17,080 nucleotides of DNA from CAYRIY01 sp964424335 (lineage in GTDB: Bacteria; Bacillota; Limnochordia; DTU080; RSA5). The position numbers and the translations under genes were made by a program. The DNA is taken from contig CAYRIY010000083.1 of NCBI GenBank assembly GCA_964424335.1, positions 1-17,080 of the forward strand, in the 5' to 3' direction. Below the pieces are notes generated by a model. The model saw only the letters and a program-made list of their open reading frames with translations. It was not told the origin of the DNA and ran no database searches. Shown here piece after piece: positions 7,059 through 14,763 of the stretch (the stretch's first letter is position 1; each line of letters begins with the position of its first letter).

Positions 7059-8421
7059 CCTCGACCTCCGAGACGCGCCTTTGCCCGCTCTTTCGCGGCT
7101 CGGCAGGCTCGATGACGGGGACGGGCTCCCCTGCCTCGCGCATCCGCCGGATCAAGCGCTCCCGCATGACCTCGGCGACGCCCGAGTGCGACTCGAACCC
7201 GATCAAGTTGGTCAGCTCATACGGATCGGCCTCTAGATCATAGAGATACTCCTCCACATACCGGTCCGCTCCCATCTGACTTCGGCCGGGCACGTCCGGC
7301 GCGGTGACGCCGTACTTCCATCGGTGCGTGCGCACCGCGCGGCCCACCTGGGATTCGCTGATCTGAACGAACACTTCCTCGGGCCAGTCGCCTCGCCCAT
7401 TGCCCGTAACGAGCGGCAGGATCGATCGTCCCTGCATCGCCTGCGGCACCTCGATTCCCGCCGCATCGAGCAGCGTCGGCGGCAGGTCGATGAGGCTCAC
7501 GAGCTCTCGGATCCTCCCGCCCCCGTCAAAGCCGGGGCCCCAAATGGCCGTCGGCACACGAATCGAACTCTCGTGACACGAGCGCTTGTACTCACTGTTG
7601 CGGGTCTTAAAGTGACAAGCGTGGTCAGAGGTGAACAGGACGATGGTGTTTTCGCTCAGTCCCAGACTCTTCAATGCGTCGTTCAGGCGGCCGAGCGCCT
7701 CATCGAGCCGCTTGACCATGCCGTAGTACCCGCCGAGGTGCTGGTGGGCCGAGCCTCCGAGCGCGGCGAGGTCAGGCGGGATCCACTTGCCCGTGTACGC
7801 CTCCCGGTATCCGTCCGGCGGCGGGTAATCGTCCAGGTGGTTTTGGTGATGGGGCTCGAGGTATGAAATAAATAGAAAGAACGGCTCATTCTGATGCTCG
7901 TCGACATACCGGATCGCGGCGTCGGTAAGCGCATCGACGCGATAACCGGGCAGTTTTACCGGCTTGTTATCGTTGTCGTAAAGCACGGTGTCGTAGGTAT
8001 CCGACGTGTGTTCGAGCGCGTCCGCGGCAAGCCAGTACTGGTACCCGCCACGCCTTTCCACCGGCACCGGCTCGGCCTTCGTCTCCGCCAGGTGCCACTT
8101 GCCGATGTACCCGGTGTGGTAGCCGGCCCGGTTGAAGTGATGGGCGAGCGTCTGGGTCCCTTCGGGAAGGGGAATTCCGTTCCTAAAGCAGCCCGTCGTC
8201 GTCGGATACAACCCTGTCTGCAGACACGCTCGAGCCGGTCCGCACACCGGCTGGCAGGTAAAACTGTAATACACGTGCGTCCCGCTTTGCGCCAACCGAT
8301 CAAAGTTGGGGGTGAGCCCCAACGGGTTGCCGTGCACGCCGGTGGTATCCCAGCGCTGTTGGTCCGTGAAAAAGACGATGACGTTCGGTCGTTCGCCCCG
8401 TTCCCTTGCCGCGTTTGCCAC
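7048..8421 (-). CDS. Type I sulfatase (formylglycine-dependent arylsulfatase family)
   Basis: A 457-residue sulfatase. The N-terminus PNVIVFFTDQQRWDTTG holds a calcium-ligand aspartate. The core motif CGPARACLQTG (C60, R64 from this start) is the C-x-P-x-R signature whose cysteine is converted to formylglycine. GYIGKWHL is also typical. Late metal ligands are in FTSDHACHFKTRN, where the common DHG reads DHA. No signal peptide is visible, so it is probably cytoplasmic and would act on an imported sulfate ester; the MFS gene just downstream fits this. Start choice: GTG 8421 has AGGGAG 11 bases upstream; GTG 8433 is in frame but overlaps that AGGGAG, and the candidate -10 box would leave almost no leader for it. 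The natural substrate cannot be read from the sequence. A family role as phosphodiesterase or phosphonate hydrolase is a weaker alternative. Confidence 0.9.
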   Translation of the reverse strand: MANAARERGERPNVIVFFTDQQRWDTTGVHGNPLGLTPNFDRLAQSGTHVYYSFTCQPVCGPARACLQTGLYPTTTGCFRNGIPLPEGTQTLAHHFNRAGYHTGYIGKWHLAETKAEPVPVERRGGYQYWLAADALEHTSDTYDTVLYDNDNKPVKLPGYRVDALTDAAIRYVDEHQNEPFFLFISYLEPHHQNHLDDYPPPDGYREAYTGKWIPPDLAALGGSAHQHLGGYYGMVKRLDEALGRLNDALKSLGLSENTIVLFTSDHACHFKTRNSEYKRSCHESSIRVPTAIWGPGFDGGGRIRELVSLIDLPPTLLDAAGIEVPQAMQGRSILPLVTGNGRGDWPEEVFVQISESQVGRAVRTHRWKYGVTAPDVPGRSQMGADRYVEEYLYDLEADPYELTNLIGFESHSGVAEVMRERLIRRMREAGEPVPVIEPAEPRKSGQRRVSEVEARS

Positions 8422-8438
8422 GTGAATATGCACTCCCT

Positions 8439-8476
8439 GTAGCAGATTGTAGCTGATTGCTGCGAATCGCCCGCAA
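8439..8476 (-). promoter_or_regulatory. Candidate sulfatase promoter overlapping a tandem 10-bp repeat
   Basis: On the minus strand TACAAT (8446-8451, 5 of 6 match) is preceded by a weak TTGCGG (8471-8476) with a long 19-bp spacer. The -10 sits inside two direct 10-bp repeats, GTAGCAGATT (8439-8448) and GTAGCTGATT (8449-8458) on the plus strand, which differ at one base. The weak -35 and helically phased repeats suggest activator or repressor control. Confidence 0.35.
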
Positions 8477-8547
8477 TTGCCTCAAATAGGGTGTTTAAAC
8501 TAGGGCCTTCGTTTTCCTGTACACTCGGCCCTCGCCCATGCAACTTG

Positions 8548-8556
8548 TGATAAAAT
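8548..8556 (+). promoter_or_regulatory. Extended -10 promoter element of the ABC exporter gene
   Basis: TGATAAAAT matches the extended -10 pattern TGnTATAAT with one mismatch. No good -35 is seen, which extended -10 promoters can tolerate. Its last bases overlap the ATG at 8555, so transcripts from here would start downstream of that ATG. This supports GTG 8588 as the true start. Confidence 0.5.
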
Positions 8557-8587
8557 GGGGGCGTTCAAAACATACGAGGTGAAGCCC

Positions 8588-10348
8588 GTGCGATCGTTTT
8601 GGCAGTTGCGCGCGTTTCTGAAACCGTATCGTTGGCATATGGTTGCGGTAATTTTGGCAACCGTCGGCGTAACCGGGCTCAACTTGCTCGGACCGTGGAT
8701 CATCCGGGAAGTGACGGCCGTCGTTCGCACCCAGTCGCTGAGCGGCCTGATCCCGTGGGCGGAGAATATCACGAGCCACCTGCTCTGGCTGACGCTCATC
8801 TTTGCAGGGACGCAAATCATCCGGGGTGGGTTTCAGTTCATCACGAGCTACGTCGCCCACGTCATGGCATGGCGCTACGTGAGCGACGTGCGCGTCGGCC
8901 TCTACCACCACCTTCAAAAGCTTTCGCTGCGCTTTTACCACGACAAGCAGACCGGCGAAGTGATGTCCCGGCTCGTCAACGACACCAACCATATCGAGCC
9001 CCTGATTGCGCACAACATTCCAGACCTGATCGTCAACTCTTTCCTGCTCGTTGGAATCACCAGCATCCTCGTCTACCTACACCCGACGCTCGCCCTTTGG
9101 ACCTTGGTGCCGATCCCGTTCCTCCTCTTTGTCGTGCTCGGCTTCAGTCCTAAGATGCGCAATGCCTTCAAGTCGGCCCAGGAAAAGCTGGCGGACTTCA
9201 ACGCCATACTGCAAGACAACATTTCGGGCATCAAAGAGATCCAAATCTTCACCCGGGAAGAGCACGAAGGCAGCAGGGTGCAGCGGCGGTCGCGCCAGTA
9301 CACGAACAACCTGCTCAAGGCGCTCAAGATCATGGCCGTCTACCACCCGAGCGTCGAGTTTCTCGGCGCTTGCGGCACCATGCTCGTCATCTACTTCGGC
9401 GGGCGCGCCGCCTTTGCGGGCGAACTTGCGATCGAGGACCTCGTCGCCTTCATGCTTTACCTGAGCATGTTCTACCAGCCGGTGATGCTCCTTGCCCGCA
9501 TGAACGAGCAAGTTCAGATGGCCTTCGCCGGCGCCGAGCGAGTCGCCGACTACTTGAGCGTCGAGCCCGACGTGAAAGAGGCCAAAAACGCCAAGACGCT
9601 CCATGAGGTGAAGGGCAGGATCGACTTTGAGAACGTGAGCTTTCGCTACACGGACAACGTCCCCGTCATCGAAGACATCTCATTCACGATCCAACCTGGC
9701 GAATCCCTCGCGCTCGTGGGTCCGACGGGCGTCGGCAAGAGCACGATCGCAAGCCTCATTCCGCGCTTTTACGACCCCGTTGCGGGCCGCGTGCTGATCG
9801 ACGGCATCGACCTCAAAGACATAAAGCTCAAGTCCTTGCGCGAGAACATCAGCATGGTGCTCCAGGACACGTTTCTGTTCAACGGCACGGTGATCGACAA
9901 CATCCGTTACGGCAGCCCTAACAGCACCGAGGAAGAAGTGCTCGAGGCCGCCAAGATCGCCAACGCGCACGAGTTCATTCTCAAACTCCCCCAAGGGTAC
10001 GAGACGCACATCGGGGAGCGAGGCGTCAAACTTTCGGGCGGTCAAAAGCAGCGCCTATCGATTGCTCGAGCCGTTTTGAAAGACGCCCCGATCCTCATCT
10101 TGGACGAGGCGACCTCCGCAGTCGACGTCGAGACCGAGAGCCTCATCCAAGAGGCCTTGCAAAACTTGATGCGCGGCAGGACGACGCTGGTGATCGCTCA
10201 CCGGCTCTCCACGATTCGGCACGCCACCGCCATCTGCGTGCTCGACCAAGGCCGAGTCGTGCAATACGGCAACCACGATCAACTCATCCACGAAGACGGC
10301 ATGTACCGCCGGTTGTACCAGACGCAATTCGCGCACGCCTCAGCCTAG
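8588..10348 (+). CDS. ABC exporter, fused transmembrane and ATPase domains (MsbA/multidrug type)
   Basis: A 586-residue half-transporter that would work as a homodimer or heterodimer in the inner membrane. Residues 1-320 hold six membrane segments and the conserved helix around RFYHDKQTGEVMSRLVNDT. The nucleotide-binding domain has Walker A GPTGVGKST (378-386), signature LSGGQ (482-486), Walker B ILILDE (D506, E507) and the switch histidine H538 in AHRLST. The catalytic glutamate is present, so this could be an active homodimer. GTG 8588 has GAGGTGA five bases upstream and follows the candidate promoter; the ATG at 8555 has no Shine-Dalgarno site and overlaps the -10 box. The xylonate dehydratase gene follows after 59 bp on the same strand, which allows co-transcription. 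Substrate (lipid, drug or peptide) is not predictable here. Confidence 0.93.
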   Translation: MRSFWQLRAFLKPYRWHMVAVILATVGVTGLNLLGPWIIREVTAVVRTQSLSGLIPWAENITSHLLWLTLIFAGTQIIRGGFQFITSYVAHVMAWRYVSDVRVGLYHHLQKLSLRFYHDKQTGEVMSRLVNDTNHIEPLIAHNIPDLIVNSFLLVGITSILVYLHPTLALWTLVPIPFLLFVVLGFSPKMRNAFKSAQEKLADFNAILQDNISGIKEIQIFTREEHEGSRVQRRSRQYTNNLLKALKIMAVYHPSVEFLGACGTMLVIYFGGRAAFAGELAIEDLVAFMLYLSMFYQPVMLLARMNEQVQMAFAGAERVADYLSVEPDVKEAKNAKTLHEVKGRIDFENVSFRYTDNVPVIEDISFTIQPGESLALVGPTGVGKSTIASLIPRFYDPVAGRVLIDGIDLKDIKLKSLRENISMVLQDTFLFNGTVIDNIRYGSPNSTEEEVLEAAKIANAHEFILKLPQGYETHIGERGVKLSGGQKQRLSIARAVLKDAPILILDEATSAVDVETESLIQEALQNLMRGRTTLVIAHRLSTIRHATAICVLDQGRVVQYGNHDQLIHEDGMYRRLYQTQFAHASA

Positions 10349-10407
10349 AGCGCATATAAAGTGTGCTTGCGAAGGGCGGCAGGTCGAAAGGAGCCTCAAA
10401 ATAGGAT

Positions 10408-12444
10408 ATGGCACGCCCACCCACGACCTTCGACTTTGACGAACTCATGGATGCGAGTGACCCATCGATCTACCGGGTGATCACACATTCGTTAGGCCCC
10501 CAGGGAAAGCTTCCCTACACACGGGAGATGCTGCTCGACGCCCCCAGCGGCGATATTTTTCGCTTGAGCCAAAACGTCGGTATGGGCTGGGATCCAAATA
10601 AGCTCACCGGCAAAGAGTTTCTGATCTTGAGCACCCAAGGCGGGATGCGCGGCCCCGAGGGAGAGCCGATCGCGCTTGGGTACCACACGGGGCACTGGGA
10701 AGTGGGCCTGCTCATGAAGGAGGCCGCAGAAGAGCTCCGTGAAATGGGGCACATCCCCTACGGCGCGTACTGCAGCGACCCTTGCGACGGGCGTTCGCAA
10801 GGGACCACGGGCATGTTTGACAGCCTCGCCTACCGCAACGACGCCGCCATCGTCTTTCGCCGCCTCATCAGGTCGCTGCCGACGCGCAAGGGCGTGATCG
10901 GCATCGCCACCTGCGACAAGGGCCTGCCGGCCATGATGATCGCACTTGCCGGGATGACGGGGCTCCCTTCGGTCGTCGTACCCGGCGGAGTGACCCTGCC
11001 CCCGGTGTCGGGCGAGGATGCCGGTCGCATTCAAAGCGTCGGCGCACGCTACGCGCATGGGGAAATCAGCCTCGAAGAAGCCGCCGAAGCCGGATGCCGC
11101 TCCTGTGCGACGCCGGGCGGCGGATGCCAGTTTCTCGGGACCGCCGCCACGGCCCAAGTCGTGGCCGAAGCTTTGGGAATGGCGCCGGTTCACTCCGCCC
11201 TTGCCCCGTCCGGACAAGCAATTTGGCTCGATATCGCCCGCCGGGCCGCCAAGGCCGTCTCGACGCTCGAATCTAAGGGCCTCACCCTGGGGGACATCCT
11301 GACCGACGCCTCCGTAAGAAACGCCATGGTCGTCCACGCCGCATTCGGCGGTTCGACCAACTTGCTCTTGCACATTCCGGCGATCGCTCACGCGGCCGGA
11401 CTTCGCCGCCCCGACGTTCACGACTGGAACGAGGTGAACCGCCTCGTTCCCCGCCTCGTCGATGCCCTGCCCAACGGCCCGGAGTTCCACCCGACGGTCC
11501 GGGTCTTTTTGGCCGGAGGCGTGCCCGAGGTGATGCTCCACCTAAGGCGCTTGGGGCTGGTCGACACCTCCTGCCTCACCGTTTCGGGCCACACCTGGGA
11601 CGAGATCCTCGACTGGTGGGAGACCTCCGAGCGCAGGCGGGCGCTCCGGGAGCGCCTCGTCCAAGAGGACGGGATCGACCCCGATGACGTCATCATGGAC
11701 AAGGACCGCGCCAAAGCCAAGGGGCTCACAAGCACCGTGACGTTTCCCGTCGGAAACATTGCGCCCGAAGGCTCGGTGATCAAGAGCACGGCCATCGATC
11801 CCAGCGTCCTCGACGAAAACGGCGTCTATCGCAAAGTGGGGCGCGCCCGCGTCTTTACCACAGAGCGCGCGGCGATCGCCGCCGTCAAAGACAGCGGACC
11901 AAACGGCATCAAAGCGGGCGACATCATTGTGTTGATTGGCCGCGGACCCATGGGCTCGGGAATGGAAGAGACGGCGCAGATCACGATCGCGTTGCGTTAC
12001 CTGCCCTTTGGCAAGCACGTCTCCATTTTGACCGACGCTCGGTTCTCCGGCGTCTCGACCGGAGCGTGCATCGGCCATATCGGCCCTGAGGCCCTCGCAG
12101 GGGGGCCCATCGGAAAAGTGCGCGAGGGCGACCAGATCGAGATCGTCGTCGACTGCCGCGGCCTTTCGGGCAGCATCAACCTCGTCGGCGCCGAGGGCCG
12201 ATCGCTCACGCCCGAAGAGGCGGAGGCGCTCCTTGCAAGCCGGCCGCCCCATCCTGACCTGAGTCCCGACCGCCAGCTCCCCGAGGACACCCGGCTTTGG
12301 GCAGCGCTGCAGGCAGTGAGCGGGGGCACCTGGGGCGGGTGCGTCTACGACGTCGATGCCATCATCGAGGCGCTCGAGGCGGGCAAGGAAGCGCTCGCCA
12401 GGCGCAATGGCAACGCAGGCGATCGGGACAAGACGACCGCTTGA
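10408..12444 (+). CDS. yjhG: D-xylonate dehydratase, YjhG/YagF family (IlvD/Edd superfamily)
   Basis: A 678-residue Fe-S dehydratase that resembles E. coli YjhG/YagF along its whole length, including SLPTRKGVIGIATCDKGLPA, HAAFGGSTNLLLHIPAIAH, GLTSTVTFPVGNIAPEGSVI, DARFSGVSTGACIGHIGPEA and LWAALQAVSGGTWGGC. Cluster or active-site cysteines are visible at C122/C126 (YCSDPCDGR), C169 (TCDKG) and C230/C233/C240 (GCRSCATPGGGC). Known members convert D-xylonate to 2-keto-3-deoxy-D-xylonate in non-phosphorylative pentose breakdown. The C-terminus runs a little past the usual end with a charged tail (REALARR-like, then DRDKTTA). The ATG at 10408 has AAAGGAG 14 bases upstream, rather distant; ATAGGAT is adjacent. 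No aldolase or xylose dehydrogenase gene is next to it. It ends before a strong hairpin. Confidence 0.9.
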   Translation: MARPPTTFDFDELMDASDPSIYRVITHSLGPQGKLPYTREMLLDAPSGDIFRLSQNVGMGWDPNKLTGKEFLILSTQGGMRGPEGEPIALGYHTGHWEVGLLMKEAAEELREMGHIPYGAYCSDPCDGRSQGTTGMFDSLAYRNDAAIVFRRLIRSLPTRKGVIGIATCDKGLPAMMIALAGMTGLPSVVVPGGVTLPPVSGEDAGRIQSVGARYAHGEISLEEAAEAGCRSCATPGGGCQFLGTAATAQVVAEALGMAPVHSALAPSGQAIWLDIARRAAKAVSTLESKGLTLGDILTDASVRNAMVVHAAFGGSTNLLLHIPAIAHAAGLRRPDVHDWNEVNRLVPRLVDALPNGPEFHPTVRVFLAGGVPEVMLHLRRLGLVDTSCLTVSGHTWDEILDWWETSERRRALRERLVQEDGIDPDDVIMDKDRAKAKGLTSTVTFPVGNIAPEGSVIKSTAIDPSVLDENGVYRKVGRARVFTTERAAIAAVKDSGPNGIKAGDIIVLIGRGPMGSGMEETAQITIALRYLPFGKHVSILTDARFSGVSTGACIGHIGPEALAGGPIGKVREGDQIEIVVDCRGLSGSINLVGAEGRSLTPEEAEALLASRPPHPDLSPDRQLPEDTRLWAALQAVSGGTWGGCVYDVDAIIEALEAGKEALARRNGNAGDRDKTTA

Positions 12445-12502
12445 CATTCCGTAGGCCGACCCCATCCTCGGCCCAACCGGTTTCACTGACGTTTCATAAC
12501 AG

Positions 12503-12546
12503 GACGAGGCCGTCCTCCGCGACTTTGCGCGGCGGACAGCCTCGTC
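12503..12546. terminator. Strong hairpin between convergent genes, probable bidirectional terminator
   Basis: GACGAGGC (12503-12510) pairs with GCCTCGTC (12539-12546), and the inner CGTCCTCCGC (12511-12520) pairs with GCGGCGGACA (12529-12538), giving an 18-position stem with two mismatches and an 8-nt loop. It lies 58 bp after the dehydratase stop and 32 bp from the coat-like gene's stop. On the plus strand TCTTCCCTCC follows, which is pyrimidine-rich but not a true T-tract, so efficiency is uncertain. Confidence 0.65.
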
Positions 12547-12578
12547 TTCCCTCCCCCGGAATCCTTCACCCGGAAAGG

Positions 12579-13337
12579 TTATTGGCGAATCTGTTGGCTC
12601 GTGCTCGACGTGTACTGCGCGCCAGAGTACGAGGGTTGATATTGTTGTTGCTGGTGCTGCTGCTGGTACTGGTGCGGCTGCTGCGCGTTGTACGAGTAAG
12701 CGCTGGACTGCGCGTAGTTGGCCGTCGTCTGGAACTGCTGCTTTTGGCCTGCGCTCTGACCCGCCTGCGCGATCTGCTGCAATGCCCGCTGGTACTCTTG
12801 GGTGGACTGCTGATCGGCCTTTGGCGAGGCGTAGAGCTGCTTTTGATCGAGCCAATGGTAGTGCTGCTCGGCCATCTGCAAATGCTCGCCGGCGATTTGG
12901 TACAGCGTGTTTCTAAGCGGCTGCGAAGACTCCGTCGCCGCAATCATCGATTTGACGGCCATGCCCTTGCAATCCTTGAGGCACTCGCCCACCGCCAAAA
13001 TATCGATGGCGCTTGTTCCGCTTTGATAGCTCTGGGACGAAAACCCCTGATTCTGCGACGTCTGGCCGCTTTGCCCACCCTGGTAGGAGGATTGAAAGCC
13101 CGATTGAAACTGCCCGGCCTGCTGGAATCCTCCGTTTCCTTGAAAGCCGCTTTGCTGCAGCGTGCTGGTGAGCTGTTGCCCGATCTGCTGGTACCGTCGG
13201 GCGGCCTGCTCCAGTTGTGAACGTAGCTGGGTATCTTGAATCTCCCGGCACATCCAATTGATCTTGGCGGCCGTGACGTGGTGATCGCGAGCGATCTCCC
13301 ACACTTCTGCCGCCTGGTGCTGCGAAATGTTGGACAT
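12579..13337 (-). CDS. Coat F domain-like, glutamine-rich protein (probable spore coat protein)
   Basis: A 252-residue protein of which 59 residues are glutamine. Residues 109-169 (AIDILAVGECLKDCKGMAVK, then ESSQPLRNTLYQIAGEHLQM, ending DQKQLY) match the helical pattern of the Coat F domain found in spore coat proteins. Residues 10-62 look like a second, weaker copy: CREIQDTQLRSQLEQAARRY aligns with ATESSQPLRNTLYQIAGEHL. Between them, residues 63-108 are a charge-free linker of GFQ-like units and S/Y/Q/G. The tail (198-252) is Q/Y/S-rich with a run around QYQQQHQQQQY. There is no signal peptide, which fits mother-cell assembly. GGAGGTG lies 10 bases before the ATG. The start codon is inside one arm of a 14-bp inverted repeat. 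Alternative: a ferritin-like structural protein in a non-sporulating host. Confidence 0.8.
   Translation of the reverse strand: MSNISQHQAAEVWEIARDHHVTAAKINWMCREIQDTQLRSQLEQAARRYQQIGQQLTSTLQQSGFQGNGGFQQAGQFQSGFQSSYQGGQSGQTSQNQGFSSQSYQSGTSAIDILAVGECLKDCKGMAVKSMIAATESSQPLRNTLYQIAGEHLQMAEQHYHWLDQKQLYASPKADQQSTQEYQRALQQIAQAGQSAGQKQQFQTTANYAQSSAYSYNAQQPHQYQQQHQQQQYQPSYSGAQYTSSTSQQIRQ
12640..12692 (-). repeat. CAG/CAA-rich trinucleotide tract encoding poly-Gln/Tyr/His
   Basis: The coding strand carries runs of CAG and CAA codons broken by TAC, TAT and CAC, giving QPHQYQQQHQQQQYQP. Mixed codons reduce slippage, but copy number could vary between strains. Confidence 0.6.
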
Positions 13338-13390
13338 CCTAGCCTTGCACCTCCGATTTTGATTGGCGCTCGCCGACTAGGATGTCCAAC
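13329..13390. repeat. 14-bp perfect inverted repeat spanning the start codon of the coat-like gene
   Basis: GTTGGACATCCTAG (13329-13342) and CTAGGATGTCCAAC (13377-13390) are exact reverse complements 34 bp apart. In the minus-strand transcript the first arm is in the leader and the second contains the ATG and next two codons. The GGAGGTG ribosome-binding site lies in the loop. Folding would hide the start codon, so this may be a translational control element; it could also be a DNA operator or a scar of a local inverted duplication. Confidence 0.7.
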
Positions 13391-13465
13391 GTAAGGAAAT
13401 TTAGCAAAGGCCCGAGATGGCAATCTCAGGTTTGGTCGTTTTTCCCAAGCTGGTTTACCAAGCTG

Positions 13466-14725
13466 TCATTCACTCGCAGCCAGAATCGTGTTGATCTCGT
13501 CTGCAACCAGCGTAGCCGCCGCCGCCGGGCTGATGACTCCTTGAAGCATCTCGGCAAGGCGCGGCGCAAAGACACGCCCCATTTCATTCCAATACGGGGT
13601 GATCGGCTGCAATCGGCCGTACTCGAGGAGGGCCTCGATCATCACTTCCTCCCTCTGGGGCGTGTTCGGATCGACCATGGTGCGCGCTACCGAGACGCTC
13701 GGTGGAAACGGCATCCGACTCTGCTCCCAGATGATCCTGGACGCCTCGATGCTGGAGAAAAACTTAAGAAACTCCCATGCCGCCTCGAGATGCTGGGTCT
13801 GTGGTGAGATCGTGGCTATGTTCCAACTCACGCGGGTGCCGCGCGTGCCGCGCTCCGGATGTTTGGGAAGGTGGGCGACATCCCAGTTAAACGGGAGGTT
13901 TGCAAGAGACTGTCCAAAGTCCCAGCTCCCCAAAAACCGCACGCCGACGGCGCCCCCCACCCAGTCCACACCTGGAGTTCCCGGGGCAGGCGCCACTCCG
14001 TATACGTGAATCAAATCGTGCATAAACTGCAAGCCGTCAATCGCTTCGACTTGATCCAGGACGCTGCGCGTGCGATCTTCGTTCAGTAGGCTTCCGCCAC
14101 CGCTCCATATCCAATTGAGCGCATAAGGCCATGAGGTTGTAAGCGCGATGCCCCATTGATCCGGTGAACCATCTCCGTTTCGATCCTCGGTCATCCTTCG
14201 GCCGGCCTCGACGAGATCGTCAAAGGTCCAATCGTCTGCCGGAGCGGCAAGCCCGGACTGATCGAAGAGATCCCGATTGATATAGGTGACGACACCGCCT
14301 CCGACCTGGCCCGGCAATCCGAAGTACCTGCCTTTATAGATCGTCACTTCATGTTGTGACGGCCAGTAATCATCCATCTGCTCCTTCAGCAACGCCGCAT
14401 CTCTCTCGATCAGGTGCGTAATGTCCATAAAGACGCCGGCCTCGATGAGCGACTGGTACGGCTCGTCCTCACTCAACATTACGTCTGGCGCTACACCCGC
14501 CACGTGCATCGTGAGCAGTCTTTCCGTGTACGACCCGGAAGGCACTTCGACCTCGATTTTGATGTCCGGATACCGGCGCATAAACTCGTCGATGACTTCC
14601 ATGGTGCCATCCCATGTGTTCAGATCCCGCCACAGACTAAACCGCAATGTCGTCTCAGCAAAGGCGCCACCTGCAACCACCAATAATCCGACAAGTGCGA
14701 AACCTAAGACCGCCCGTTTCTTCAA
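13466..14725 (-). CDS. Extracellular sugar-type solute-binding protein of an ABC importer
   Basis: A 419-residue family 1-type binding protein. Residues 1-23 are a Sec signal peptide (MKKR, hydrophobic core, cleavage expected after AFA before ETT). There is no lipobox cysteine, so the protein would be free in a periplasm or held another way. The mature part begins LRFSLWRDLNTWDGTMEVID and has features of carbohydrate binders, such as GVAPDVMLSEDEPYQSLIEAG, YINRDLFDQSGL and a WEFLKFFSS stretch near the C-terminal lobe. The start is TTG 14725 with GGGGAGGT eight bases upstream, a convincing site. No permease or ATPase gene is adjacent, so it is an orphan or its partners are elsewhere. It follows the dioxygenase gene but lies beyond a terminator, so it is probably transcribed separately. 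Confidence 0.9.
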   Translation of the reverse strand: MKKRAVLGFALVGLLVVAGGAFAETTLRFSLWRDLNTWDGTMEVIDEFMRRYPDIKIEVEVPSGSYTERLLTMHVAGVAPDVMLSEDEPYQSLIEAGVFMDITHLIERDAALLKEQMDDYWPSQHEVTIYKGRYFGLPGQVGGGVVTYINRDLFDQSGLAAPADDWTFDDLVEAGRRMTEDRNGDGSPDQWGIALTTSWPYALNWIWSGGGSLLNEDRTRSVLDQVEAIDGLQFMHDLIHVYGVAPAPGTPGVDWVGGAVGVRFLGSWDFGQSLANLPFNWDVAHLPKHPERGTRGTRVSWNIATISPQTQHLEAAWEFLKFFSSIEASRIIWEQSRMPFPPSVSVARTMVDPNTPQREEVMIEALLEYGRLQPITPYWNEMGRVFAPRLAEMLQGVISPAAAATLVADEINTILAASE

Positions 14726-14763
14726 ACAGCCTTACCTCCCCAAGGAGTTGTTAAATGCAGCTC

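Noticed and set aside
11542..12855. 437-codon minus-strand frame opposite the dehydratase and into the coat-like gene
   Set aside because: It crosses the terminator hairpin and overlaps two well-supported genes; the composition is typical of an antisense shadow.
12297..13220. 307-codon plus-strand frame with Leu/Arg-rich repeats opposite the coat-like gene
   Set aside because: The Leu/Val/Arg runs are the reverse complement of CAG/CAA glutamine codons, not a membrane protein.
13382..13807. Plus-strand frame beginning ATGTCCAAC next to the coat-like gene
   Set aside because: Its start is the second arm of the inverted repeat, copying the coat-like gene's start; the rest is antisense to the binding protein gene and has no family features.
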